From Bacteroidales bacterium (lineage in GTDB: Bacteria > Bacteroidota > Bacteroidia > Bacteroidales > JAOZVK01), in NCBI GenBank assembly GCA_029938185.1, contig JAOZVK010000028.1, positions 1 to 22,242 on the forward strand: a stretch of DNA of 22,242 bases, written 5' to 3'. The notes under the pieces are model-generated. The model ran no database searches. It was given only the letters and a program-made list of their open reading frames with translations, and had not been told where the DNA came from. Position 1 is the first letter of the stretch; the number at the start of each line of letters is the position of its first letter. Shown here piece after piece: positions 1 through 8,900 of this stretch. The position numbers and the translations under genes were made by a program.

Positions 1-128
1 GCTCCTCTGCAAATATTCATCATATCTTGTTTGTCTAATACTAATTTTTTATTAACAGCTTTTTTGCTTATGAAATTCATAGTTTTTTTACTTTTAAATT
101 TCATATTTCTTTTATTTTTTAAATTCAT
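1..128 (-). CDS. 5' end of an unidentified leftward gene, cut by window edge
   Basis: An open frame on the minus strand starts with an ATG at 126-128 (in-frame alternatives at 102-104 and 78-80) and runs to the window edge without a stop. The visible peptide is rich in Lys and Asn and ends near the edge with KKLVLDKQDMMNICRG. No domain can be recognised from about 40 residues. The pattern of Lys/Leu residues followed by an acidic-Met-Met stretch and a Gly loosely resembles leader segments of Bacteroidota ribosomally made peptides, but this is only a resemblance. It could equally be a chance frame in AT-rich DNA. The start is uncertain. Confidence 0.3.
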   Translation of the reverse strand, partial: MNLKNKRNMKFKSKKTMNFISKKAVNKKLVLDKQDMMNICRG

Positions 129-167
129 CGTTTTATATATTAAAAAAATTTATAGTTCTGTTGGTTA

Positions 168-324
168 GTGAAAAATCAAAAATAACTTAATCCAATCTAC
201 TTGTTTATTTTGCTATTTTACTGCATAAAAAAACTCTTAAATAATTCACTATTAGCGATTTTTTTGAATTGTAAAATAACAAAAAAACGGCGCATCTTGG
301 ACTAACTTATTTTTTCATTTTCAC
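168..324 (-). mobile_element. MITE-like palindromic element, left copy (157 bp)
   Basis: This 157-bp non-coding stretch recurs inverted at 21725-21906 with very few differences apart from a roughly 25-bp insertion there. Its two ends form imperfect terminal inverted repeats of about 30 bp: both begin GTGAAAA, and the inner parts read ATAACTTAATCCAA and ATAAGTTAGTCCAA. A second nested pair lies inside (TTTTGCTATTTTAC against GTAAAATAACAAAA, and AATTCA against TGAATT), so the whole unit can fold as one long hairpin. TTA flanks both sides (165-167 and 325-327), which could be a target duplication. It abuts the stop codon of the TonB receptor gene and may act as its transcription end. There is no coding capacity, so any transposase would act in trans; that is inference. 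Confidence 0.7.
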
Positions 325-327
325 TTA

Positions 328-2733
328 TTAAAATTTCATTGAAAAGTTTATTCCAAAAGTTCGTGGTTTTCCAGGCCATTTTAAGTCGCCAAAAGCTGCG
401 CCAGAGTATTCTACTGCAACATATTCTCCCGAATAATCAGTCTCAAGTAAATTATTTACATAAATTCCTAATTTCCATTCTAATTTGGCTTTATGTTTAA
501 AATATGCTCTTAAATTTACAAACTCTGTAGCAGGTTGCACATCGTTATTATCTGGGTGCCAATATAATTCGCCTCGGTGTTCGTGTTCTCCACGCAATAC
601 TATCATATTTTTAGCACCTAATGGAATAGAATATTGTAAAGCTATTTTGGTATTATTTCTATTAACAAGTGGTGAGTAATTTCCATCAAATGTTGCACCT
701 AAAATGTCGGGTATAGAACTTCCTACTTTAATTATTTTAGGGTCTATAATTCCTGCCGAGGCGTAAAGGTCAAGGTTTTTTGTTATTCTAAATTTCAAAT
801 CTATTTCAAAACCTAAATTTTGAGTTTGTCCAAGATTTACAATTATTTGTCCACCACCATTTATTTCAACAAGGTATATTTGTGTATTATCAAAATTAAT
901 AAAGAAAGCTCCAAAATTAGCAATAATTCTATTATTTAACCAATTTGTTTTTACTCCTATTTCGTAATTATTAGTAGATTCTGCATCGTATAATTCAGGG
1001 TAGTCCTTAACTGTTGGAGCATTAAATCCTCCACTTCGGTATCCGATACTGTAACTTGCAAAAGAGAAAATTCTGGGTGATAGTTGGTGAGAAATACTAA
1101 ATTTTGGTTGAACTTGATTAAACTTTTTATTACGGACTGTATTATCAACTAAATTTGTTTGCTCTCTTGTATCCATATCGTACCTTAATCCAACTGCAAG
1201 TTCTGTTTTTTTACCAAATTTATAACTTGCTTGTCCAAAAAAAGCTAATGTTGTATTTGTATTTTTCTCTTGTGCATCAAGAAATGTGTGAATAATTTCG
1301 TGTTCCAAGTCGGTTTCTTCCATACCAAAAACACCTGCAAAAATACCTGCGGAGCTTAAAGTACCAAGCGTATTTAGTTTTCTTTCGGCTATTTGATAGC
1401 TTGTTCCTGCTACCCAACTAAAATTGTTATCTGTGTTTGAAGATAATCTAATTTCCTGACTAATGCCTTTTGAATCAAGTTTTTGGTCTTGAAAAAGTTC
1501 TCTAAGTGGAGAGAAATCAAGGTCGCCATGATAATCGTATCCTATTTCGCTATATGCAGTAGTTGCAGTAAGTCTGCCAAAAGGCAAGGCAATATTTAAT
1601 CGCAATGAAACGTCTGCTACTGTCCTATTTCCTTCGCCAAGTTCATCGGCAATTGGGTTTACGTGAGTAGCATCTGCACTTATTGCTTCAGTTCGTCCGT
1701 TAGCACCGCCTGAATTTTCTAAAAAATCGCTGTGTCCAATTGTATAGTAAGTTGCTCCTCCATCAGTTTTTGTGAAGTTTGTAATTAAATCTGCACTGAA
1801 ATTTTTTGTAACATTAAAAATTAACTGTGCTCTTGCTGATTTATTTTCATAAAAATCTACTTTTTTATTCAAATAATCATTTTCTATTAAACCATCACTA
1901 TTTTTTGACGACATTGCAATTCTGTATAATAATTTATTCTTAATAATAGGACCACTACTTCCAATCATTGTGTTATAAGTATTACCATTTGCATATCCGA
2001 GTTTTAGAAAATGACTATAACTATTTGTTGGTCTTTTGGTCGTAATATTTAAAGCTCCACCAATAGCATTTCTACCATATAAAGCACCTTGTGGACCTTT
2101 TATTAATTCTATTTGTTCAATATCAAACATTTCTTGGTCTAATCCGCTTGGATTAGGCACATTTACACCATCAATAATGATAGCGACAGGGGCTTCAGAG
2201 TTTCTTAGTTGAGTAATTCCTCTTACTGTTAGGCTATTGGTTCCAATGTTTTGGCTTGATATAAAGCTTGCATTTGGCACAGTTGTAAGAAAGTCTGGAA
2301 TGCTGGCTATACCTGCGTTATCTATTTCTACAGAGTTCATTGCTGCAATTGCCTCTGGTGTTGTTTGCATATTTTCTATTCTTCGTCTTGCCAATGTTGT
2401 TGCAGTTGCAAAACCTTGAATTTTAACTTCTTCCAACTTAGTAACATCTTCTTTCAATACTACATTAATTACTGATTGCCCAGCTATTTCAATAGATTGT
2501 TTTTTGTATCCCATATAAAGGAAGTCGAGTTTTTTGGTTTCTTTTGGAACCGTTATTTCATAAAAACCATCATCATTGCTTGTTACCCCTAATGTTGTAC
2601 CTTCAACCACAATATATACTCCTGGAAATCCTGCTCCAGTTTCTTCGGTTATTTGTCCATTAATTTGTTTGTCTTGCCCATGTAGTCCTGCCACCAAAAG
2701 TAAAAAAACTATTGTAGTAAATATTTTATTCAT
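328..2733 (-). CDS. TonB-dependent outer membrane receptor
   Basis: An 801-residue outer membrane active transporter. A signal peptide (residues 1-19, ending GLHG/Q) is followed by a CarboxypepD_reg-like beta-sandwich (about 23-95, with DDGFYEITV), as is usual in Bacteroidota receptors. The plug domain follows (about 125-235) with the typical IELIKGPQGALYGRNAIGGA stretch, then a beta-barrel from about 240 to the end. The C-terminus, FGINFSMKF, ends in Phe as expected for BAM-inserted barrels. The energy source would be TonB-ExbBD, not encoded here. No SusD-like partner or substrate-specific enzyme lies next to it, so the ligand cannot be stated; a siderophore, cobalamin or other small molecule is possible. 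Family assignment is secure, substrate unknown. A palindromic MITE-like element begins directly after its stop codon. Confidence 0.95.
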   Translation of the reverse strand: MNKIFTTIVFLLLVAGLHGQDKQINGQITEETGAGFPGVYIVVEGTTLGVTSNDDGFYEITVPKETKKLDFLYMGYKKQSIEIAGQSVINVVLKEDVTKLEEVKIQGFATATTLARRRIENMQTTPEAIAAMNSVEIDNAGIASIPDFLTTVPNASFISSQNIGTNSLTVRGITQLRNSEAPVAIIIDGVNVPNPSGLDQEMFDIEQIELIKGPQGALYGRNAIGGALNITTKRPTNSYSHFLKLGYANGNTYNTMIGSSGPIIKNKLLYRIAMSSKNSDGLIENDYLNKKVDFYENKSARAQLIFNVTKNFSADLITNFTKTDGGATYYTIGHSDFLENSGGANGRTEAISADATHVNPIADELGEGNRTVADVSLRLNIALPFGRLTATTAYSEIGYDYHGDLDFSPLRELFQDQKLDSKGISQEIRLSSNTDNNFSWVAGTSYQIAERKLNTLGTLSSAGIFAGVFGMEETDLEHEIIHTFLDAQEKNTNTTLAFFGQASYKFGKKTELAVGLRYDMDTREQTNLVDNTVRNKKFNQVQPKFSISHQLSPRIFSFASYSIGYRSGGFNAPTVKDYPELYDAESTNNYEIGVKTNWLNNRIIANFGAFFINFDNTQIYLVEINGGGQIIVNLGQTQNLGFEIDLKFRITKNLDLYASAGIIDPKIIKVGSSIPDILGATFDGNYSPLVNRNNTKIALQYSIPLGAKNMIVLRGEHEHRGELYWHPDNNDVQPATEFVNLRAYFKHKAKLEWKLGIYVNNLLETDYSGEYVAVEYSGAAFGDLKWPGKPRTFGINFSMKF

Positions 2734-2812
2734 AAATAATTAATTGATTAGAATGTGTGTATAAATATTATAATAAAGAGAAGATTATTTTCTATTCTTA
2801 ATTTAAATTGCA

Positions 2813-2820
2813 CAAAATTA
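2813..2820 (-). promoter_or_regulatory. Candidate -7 box for the TonB receptor gene
   Basis: On the minus strand this reads TAATTTTG, a perfect match to the Bacteroidota sigma-ABfr -7 consensus TAnnTTTG, about 80 bases ahead of the ATG. I see no good TTTG at the -33 position; that region is a run of T. The call is tentative because AT-rich DNA makes such matches frequent. Confidence 0.4.
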
Positions 2821-2958
2821 ATATATATATTTTTTTAAAAAAATACTTATTTAATGTTAAAAAGCATGTTTTCAGAAGTAGTTTACACTACAATTGATAA
2901 TTTAGTTTACATTATAGCCACAGTAAGTTACAACTTTACAAAGTGTCTATTTTATGCC

Positions 2959-3086
2959 CCACTGATTGCCATTGGTGGCTACCTAATAGTGGACTTATAA
3001 AAATTAATAAATTATAAAAATATTATTGTATTCCCCGTATTTCGCTTTGCTTCATACGGGGCTAACAATAGGTCGTCCTTACGGAC
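2959..3086. repeat. Island of three small hairpins in the spacer between the TonB receptor gene and hypE
   Basis: Three inverted repeats lie close together. At 2959-2978, CCACTGAT and ATTGGTGG pair around a TGCC loop, with two G-T pairs. At 3033-3061, CCCCGTAT and ATACGGGG form a perfect 8-bp stem around 13 bases. At 3075-3086, GTCC and GGAC flank TTAC, followed by a T run. This stretch is clearly richer in G and C than the spacer around it, which suggests inserted repeat sequence rather than part of either gene's leader. The rest of 2734-3234 shows no open frame I would call. Confidence 0.5.
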
Positions 3087-3234
3087 TTTTATAAAAAAAC
3101 TATGCAATGTATTTTATTGCTTTTGCCTTTCAGCATCTTTTAAGTTCGTAAAGTAGAATTAGATAAATTTTTAAATAAAATATAAATATAATCTATTTTT
3201 TAATTTATTTGAATTATTTTTACGATATTTTTAT

Positions 3235-3340
3235 ACTAAGTACTGTTACAAAAATTTTTTGACATTTACTTATTCATAACTTCCTGATTAAATAATTTTT
3301 GTACTAATGCGTAAGCAACTATAAATAGTTTGAAGACCTT
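3235..3340 (+). repeat. Full-length copy of the 105-bp dispersed repeat (copy a)
   Basis: The left part (TTACAAAAATTTTTTGACAT from 3246) and the right part (ATGCGTAAGCAA from 3307, then TTGAAGACCTT) match copies at 17061, 21910 and 22101 with the same 59-61-base distance between the two blocks. The middle is diverged. It lies about 80 bases ahead of hypE, so any leader of hypE may start in or after it. Confidence 0.65.
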
Positions 3341-3423
3341 GTTATGCAATTTTGCGTAGTTAGGAAAATTATTTTTTTTGAGCGGATACACAAGAATATA
3401 TTAAATAATTTAAAAAAATTGAT

Positions 3424-4473
3424 ATGTCTATAAATATGAACTTAAATTGCCCTATACCAATAAGCAAATATGATAAAGTAATGTTGGCTCATGGTGGAGG
3501 TGGGAAATTATCAAACCAATTGATACAAAAAATGTTTATTTCCGAATTTGATAATAGCATGATTAATGCTATGCATGATGGAGCAATATTCGAGGTAAAC
3601 AAAGGTAGGTTGGCTTTTAGTACTGACTCATTTGTAGTTCAACCGATTTTTTTTCCGGGTGGCAATATTGGCGAACTTGCTGTTAATGGAACGGTTAATG
3701 ATATTGCTTGTTGTGGTGCAGTTCCAAAATACTTGTCGCTAAGTTTTATTATTGAAGAAGGACTTCCGATGGTGGATTTGTGGAAAATAGTACAATCAAT
3801 TAAACTGGCTGCAATTGAGGCTAATGTAAAAATAGTAACAGGCGATACCAAAGTAGTTGATAAGGGAAAGGGTGATAAAATTTTTATTAATACTTCAGGA
3901 ATAGGTGTAATTGAAAATAATATAAATATATCACCAACAAATTGTAAAGCAGGCGATTTAATAATAGTTAATGGAAATATTGCTGACCATGGTATAGCAA
4001 TAATGTCATCAAGGCAAGGACTGGAATTTGAAACGACTATTGAAAGTGATACGGCTCCACTAAATGGTTTAATACAAGATATACTTAATGTCAGCAAAAA
4101 CATAAGGGTTTTGCGAGACCCAACACGAGGAGGATTATCTAGTGCTTTAAACGAGATAGCTCAAAGTTCAAATTTAGGAATCGAAATATATGAAAACCAA
4201 TTACCTATTTTAGAAGAAGTAAAAGGAGCTTGCGAAATATTAGGACTTGACCCATTGTATATTGCAAACGAAGGCAAAGTTCTTGTTTTTGTTCCAAAAG
4301 AAGAGGCTGATAAAGTATTATCGGTAATGAAAGCTCATAAGTATGGAAAAAACTCGGCAATAATTGGAAAACTTTGTAACGAACACCCCAAAATGTTGAG
4401 AATGAAAACTACAATTGGAAGTACTCGAATTGTTGATATGATTTCGGGAGAACAGTTACCCAGAATATGCTAA
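3424..4473 (+). CDS. hypE: Hydrogenase maturation protein HypE (thiocarbamate-dehydrating)
   Basis: A 349-residue cytoplasmic protein of the AIR synthase/PurM-like family. HypE receives a carbamoyl group from HypF on its C-terminal cysteine and dehydrates it with ATP to a thiocyanate, the source of the CN ligands of the NiFe-hydrogenase active site. The glycine-rich segment AHGGGGKLS (about 22-31), the DTK-containing region near 140, and DPTRGGLSSALNEIA (from residue 232) fit the family. The chain ends in PRIC, so the essential C-terminal Cys is present and the protein looks full length and functional. No hypA-D, hypF or hydrogenase subunit gene is next to it, so partners must lie elsewhere. 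The ATG at 3424 was chosen; an in-frame Met four codons later is also possible. Confidence 0.93.
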   Translation: MSINMNLNCPIPISKYDKVMLAHGGGGKLSNQLIQKMFISEFDNSMINAMHDGAIFEVNKGRLAFSTDSFVVQPIFFPGGNIGELAVNGTVNDIACCGAVPKYLSLSFIIEEGLPMVDLWKIVQSIKLAAIEANVKIVTGDTKVVDKGKGDKIFINTSGIGVIENNINISPTNCKAGDLIIVNGNIADHGIAIMSSRQGLEFETTIESDTAPLNGLIQDILNVSKNIRVLRDPTRGGLSSALNEIAQSSNLGIEIYENQLPILEEVKGACEILGLDPLYIANEGKVLVFVPKEEADKVLSVMKAHKYGKNSAIIGKLCNEHPKMLRMKTTIGSTRIVDMISGEQLPRIC

Positions 4474-4487
4474 ATTTGCTCCATTGA

Positions 4488-4527
4488 CTATTTGATTCCC
4501 ACGATTTATATCGAGGGAATCAAATAG
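4488..4527 (+). terminator. Strong hairpin 3' of hypE, probable transcription end
   Basis: CTATTTGATTCCC (4488-4500) pairs perfectly with GGGAATCAAATAG (4515-4527). The loop carries a further CGAT/ATCG pair separated by an A-A mismatch. It starts 15 bases after the hypE stop codon. The T tract after it is weak (CCTCTATTTC), so it is an intrinsic-terminator-like structure rather than a classical one. It lies between convergent genes and could serve both. Confidence 0.6.
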
Positions 4528-4578
4528 CCTCTATTTCATAAAATGCAAACTTCTTTGATATTTTGGAAGTTTTATAAA

Positions 4579-4612
4579 ATGCGTAAGCAACATTAAAAAG
4601 GTCGAAGCCCTT
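4579..4612 (+). repeat. Short copy of the dispersed repeat at the 3' end of the oxidoreductase gene (copy b)
   Basis: It contains ATGCGTAAGCAACATTAAA followed by GGTCGAAGCCCTTA. Read on the minus strand, the hairpin end is entered directly from the neighbouring gene, whose TAA stop codon (complement of 4611-4613) overlaps the repeat edge. The left block of the full-length element is missing. Confidence 0.6.
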
Positions 4613-5195
4613 ATCTATCATAAGATTCAACCATTTTTTTAATATTCGATAACATTTCTTTTCTTTCACTGTCAGTTACAAATGGTACAGAGTTAAAATA
4701 TTTGTGCGATTTTACATTCATTTCACAAAATTCAAATACGCCATAATCAATAATCATATTAAAATTTTCGATTAAATGTAAAGTATCATACATAGATTGG
4801 TGCAAACCAGCTGTTGAATAAAGATAAACATTCTTATCATTCAATAAACCAATAGGACCATGCTCTTTAAAAATAAAAGCAAAACCATTGGTAAACACCC
4901 TATCAAAATAGCCTTTAAGAATTGCGGGCATACTCATCCACCAAATAGGATAAACAATTGATATTGTATCAGCCCATTTTATATACTCTTGTTCTGTTTT
5001 AACATCTTTGGGTAATTCACCTTTTCTAAGTTCTGTTATATCTGTATATTGAAGAGCAGGGTTAAAGTTAATTTTATATAAATCCCTAAGTTCAACATTA
5101 TCTCCACTTGCTTTTGAAATTTCGATAATCTTATCTTTTATCGAAGAATTAAAACTAGTAGGTTTTGGGTGTGAATGTATTATTAAATGGTTCAT
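4611..5195 (-). CDS. NAD(P)H-dependent oxidoreductase, flavodoxin-like fold
   Basis: A roughly 194-residue cytosolic flavoprotein of the flavodoxin_2 family (NQO1/KefF/MdaB type), expected to transfer two electrons from NAD(P)H through FMN or FAD to quinones or other electrophiles. The N-terminal strand and phosphate loop read HLIIHSHPKPTSFNSS. The mid-protein segment YPIWWMSMPAILKGYFDRVF is the typical flavin-contact and dimer region, followed by the YSTAG strand end. The ATG at 5195 is preferred because it puts the first beta strand at the N-terminus; a TTG two codons upstream (5201) is less likely. Its stop codon overlaps a dispersed repeat. It faces hypE tail to tail and has no obvious functional partner nearby. 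The physiological substrate cannot be read from sequence. Confidence 0.88.
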   Translation of the reverse strand: MNHLIIHSHPKPTSFNSSIKDKIIEISKASGDNVELRDLYKINFNPALQYTDITELRKGELPKDVKTEQEYIKWADTISIVYPIWWMSMPAILKGYFDRVFTNGFAFIFKEHGPIGLLNDKNVYLYSTAGLHQSMYDTLHLIENFNMIIDYGVFEFCEMNVKSHKYFNSVPFVTDSERKEMLSNIKKMVESYDR

Positions 5196-5235
5196 AATCA
5201 ATTTAATTTATATATACAATATTTATAAATAACAT

Positions 5236-5269
5236 AGGTCTTCGACCTATTTAATACTATTAGTTACAT
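5236..5269 (-). repeat. Diverged copy of the dispersed repeat (copy c)
   Basis: The plus strand reads AGGTCTTCGACCTATTTAAT, an exact hairpin end and AT tail, followed by a degraded version of TTGCTTACGCAT. It lies about 35 bases upstream of the oxidoreductase gene start. I do not see the distal block of the full-length element. Confidence 0.55.
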
Positions 5270-5417
5270 GCTATTAAGTAATTGATATGATAATTGATAA
5301 TTTTGTTTTCGTCTGAATTACTCATGTTTTTGTGCCTGCGTAATAAATATTAAAATCATAAAAATAATAATAATTTTGTAATAAATTAAACTTTTATGAT
5401 AAATAACATATTATAAG

Positions 5418-5575
5418 AATACGTAAGCAATATAAAATAGACTATCCTTGCAAGGTTGTATATTGCTGTTTGTCAGCAGATTATCGGAATGACTTTGAGT
5501 CACTCAGACAGTAATTTATTGACTAACTTTGTGTGTGGTAGCCATAAAATAAGGTCTTCAAGCTATTATTATAAA
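5418..5575. repeat. Mosaic of repeat fragments and small hairpins
   Basis: ATACGTAAGCAATATAAAAT (5419-5438) is the conserved block of the dispersed repeat, but it leads into a different palindrome, CCTTGCAAGG, instead of the usual hairpin. Then come TTGCTG/CAGCA-type (5464-5478) and TGACT/AGTCA (about 5490-5502) hairpins, and a fragment AAGGTCTTCAAGCTATTATT at 5551-5570. The composition and the mixed fragments suggest repeated insertion and decay. No gene is visible here. Confidence 0.4.
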
Positions 5576-5629
5576 ACTTTGTAAAAGAACAATATTTTTA
5601 ATAAATAATTGAATTTTAAGGTATAAACC

Positions 5630-5660
5630 AATTCATAATTAATAATTCGTAATTCATGTA
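5630..5660. repeat. Short AT-rich near-direct repeats
   Basis: ATTCATAATT, ATAATTCGTAATTC and similar short units follow each other. Such strings are common in AT-rich Bacteroidota spacers. The remainder of 5661-5925 is AT-rich leader sequence for the phosphatase gene, with no clear promoter match that I can defend. Confidence 0.3.
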
Positions 5661-5925
5661 ATTACATAATAGAAAAAAGACAACTATTTTATTAAAATAT
5701 GAGAATTATCATTATTTAATAAGATTTTTATTGAAAAATCATTTTATAATTTTTACATTTACGCAAATAAATATAACTATTGTCTTTTGAATGTTAATAT
5801 ATAAGTATATTTATTAATATTAAAATTACAAAATGAATGTTTTGTTTATTTATATACAGTAAAGTATAAAATAATAAGTCTCCATTAAAAACAGGTTAAG
5901 GACCATTCTATAAAATATTGAATTT

Positions 5926-8900
5926 GTGAAAAAATTATATTTAGTAATATCATTGTTAATGTATGTATCAACTGTATTGTCACAACAAATGGCATTCAGA
6001 TTTACTAATTTGACAATAGATCATGGCTTATCACAAAGTTCAATTTATAGTATAACTCAAGATAAAAAAGGTTTTATATGGTTTGGAACTCAAGATGGCT
6101 TAAATAGATATGATGGATATAAATTTACTGTTTATAATAATGACCCTAATGATGATAATACAATAAGTAATAAGTATATACATTCAATTTGTGAAGACCA
6201 AAATGGAATACTTTGGATTGGAACATGGGGTGGAGGATTAAATAAATTTAATACTTCGACAAAAAAAATCACAAGATATAAAAACAATAATTCAGATAAC
6301 TCATTGAGCAACGACTTTGTAAGAACTATATACGAAGATAAAAACTATAATTTATGGATTGGAACAGCAGATGGTACTTTACATTTGATGAATAAAGAAA
6401 ATTCTACTTTTACAAGATTTAAAACTCCTGACATAAATAATGGTGAAAATGAAATAACATCAATTTTCGAAGACAAAAATAATGTATTATGGGTGGCTAA
6501 TAAAAGTGGGCTTCATGTCTTTGATAGAAAAACAAAAAAAATTACCATCAGTTATAATTATGATGCTAATGATGATAAAACTATAAGTAGCAATAAATTA
6601 AATACTATTTATGAAGACAGCTTTGGTACCTTGTGGTTTGGAACCGATAATGGATTAAATAAATTCAATAAAAAAACCAAAACGTTTACAAGATTCCAAA
6701 ATGATATAAATGACCCCAAAAGTATAATGCATAACAATGTTTCGGTTATTTTTGAAGATAAAAATCAAAATTTATGGATAGGTATGCTTGGTGGTGGATT
6801 AGCAAAATATCAAGAAAAAACCAATACATTCATAAAATTTATTCATGAGCCTTCTAACCTCAATAGCCTAATGAGTAATCAGGTTCAAAGTGCATTTGTT
6901 GATAAATTTGGTATTTTGTGGGTTGGTATTTATTCTAAAGGTATAACTAAATTAAATTTTAATCCTAAAAAATTTACTCTTTTCAGAGAAACATCAAACA
7001 ATAACAGTTTAAATAATAATTCAATATTTTCGATATACGAGGATAATAATGATAATATATGGATAGGAACATATGGTGGAGGAGTAAATATTTATAATAC
7101 TGAAAGTAAAAAATTCACATATTTAAAAAATATTTTAGGAAATAGTAACAGTTTAAGTAATAATTTTATAAGAGATATATTTAAAGATAGTAAAGGTAAT
7201 TTTTGGTTTTCGACATGGGGCGGTGGTTTAGATTTATACAACCCTAAAACAAAAAAATTTAAACACTTTGTGCACAAGCCTAACAAAAATAGTATAAGTA
7301 GTAATAAAATATACAAAGTAATTGAAGACCGGTTTGGTACAATTTGGATAGCTACATACAATGGGGGTTTATGTAAATATGAACCAAATACAAATAAATT
7401 TTCATACATTAAACATAATGTTAATGATTCAACAAGTTTGAGTCATAATGATGTGTTTTCAATATTTGAAGATTTTGATGGTACACTATGGATTTGCACA
7501 AGAAATGGATTAAATCATTACAATCAATTATCAAAAAAAATAACACAGTACAAAACTGATGGAACAAAAAATACACCCAGCACCCTCGAGATTTATTCAA
7601 TTAATAAAACTTCTCATAATGTATATTGGTTAGGTACAGGAAATGGCTTAAATAGATTTGATTCAAAAACAAAAAAATTTGCATATTTTACTCAAAAAGA
7701 TGGATTGCCAAATAATGTGATATATGATTTGCTAATTGATAATGGAGGCAACTTATGGTTGAGTACAAATAATGGTTTATCAAGGTTTAATCCGAAAACA
7801 TATGAAGTAAAAAATTTCAATAAGAAAGATGGATTACAAAGTAATGAATTTAACTTAAATGCCTGTTTTAGAAACAAATATGGAAAGTTGTACTTTGGAG
7901 GGATAAATGGATTTAATGTATTTTCGCCCATTGAAATAAAAGATAATCAATATGAACCAACAGTTGTAATAACTGATTTTAAAATATTTAATAAATCAAT
8001 ACCAGTTGGTAAAATGATAAATGATAGAATAATATTAGAAAAAAATATATCAGAAACAAAAAAAATCATATTATCGCACAATGACTATGTTTTTTCGTTT
8101 GACTTTGCAGCCCTTCATTATGTTTCACCAGAAAATAACAAATTTAAATATAAACTCGAAGGCTTTGAAAAAGAATGGAACTACACACCTGCTGATAGAC
8201 GCTTTGTTACCTACACAAATCTAAACCCCAGAACATATGTTTTTAGAGTTAAAGCAACAAACAATGATGGCATATGGAGCAAGGACGAGGCAAGAATAAC
8301 TATAATTGTCGAACCTCCATTCTGGAAAACATGGTGGTTTAGAATATCTGCTATAATCTTTGCTATTAGTGTAATTTTAATGCTGGTCAAACTACGAATG
8401 AAAAGAATAAAAATACAAAATGAAATACTCGAAAAACTTGTTAAAGTTAGAACAGCTGAGGTAGTTAAACAACGTAACGATATATCACTAAAAAATACAA
8501 AACTTAAAAAACAAAAAGAAGAAATACTAAGTCAATCTGAATTATTATCATATACTAATAAAGAATTAGAAAAGTTATCAATAGTTGCAAGCGAAACCGA
8601 TAATGCAGTATTAATTATGAACTCGCAAGGAACTATAGAATGGGTAAACGAAGGGTATAAACGGCTTTATGGATACAACTTAGATGAGACCAAAGCAAGA
8701 GGAGAAAGTATAATAGATATAAGTTCAAATATAAAAATAAAAGAAGCAATAAATTATTGTATAATCAATAAAAAATCGCATATATATCAAGCTCAGTCAG
8801 TTACTAAATCAGGAAATAAAATATGGGTTCAAACAACTCTTACACCAATTATTAACAACAATAAGATAGTTAAACTTATAGCCATAGATTCGAATATTAC

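Noticed and set aside
328..2733. SusC-type polysaccharide utilisation locus
   Set aside because: No SusD-like lipoprotein, glycoside hydrolase or sensor gene is adjacent, and at 801 residues the receptor is shorter than typical SusC proteins. A generic TonB receptor is safer.
3639..4103. 154-codon open frame on the minus strand inside hypE
   Set aside because: It lies fully antisense to a well-supported gene, has no recognisable domain, and reflects codon bias of the sense strand.
6040..7930. Regularly spaced similar segments that might be read as a tandem DNA repeat or CRISPR-like array
   Set aside because: The periodicity is the in-frame propeller blade motif of about 45 residues, with diverged DNA and no constant repeat unit.
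7092..7931. Two minus-strand open frames inside the propeller sensor gene
   Set aside because: They are antisense to repetitive propeller blades; their composition mirrors the repeated sense codons and no start signals support them.
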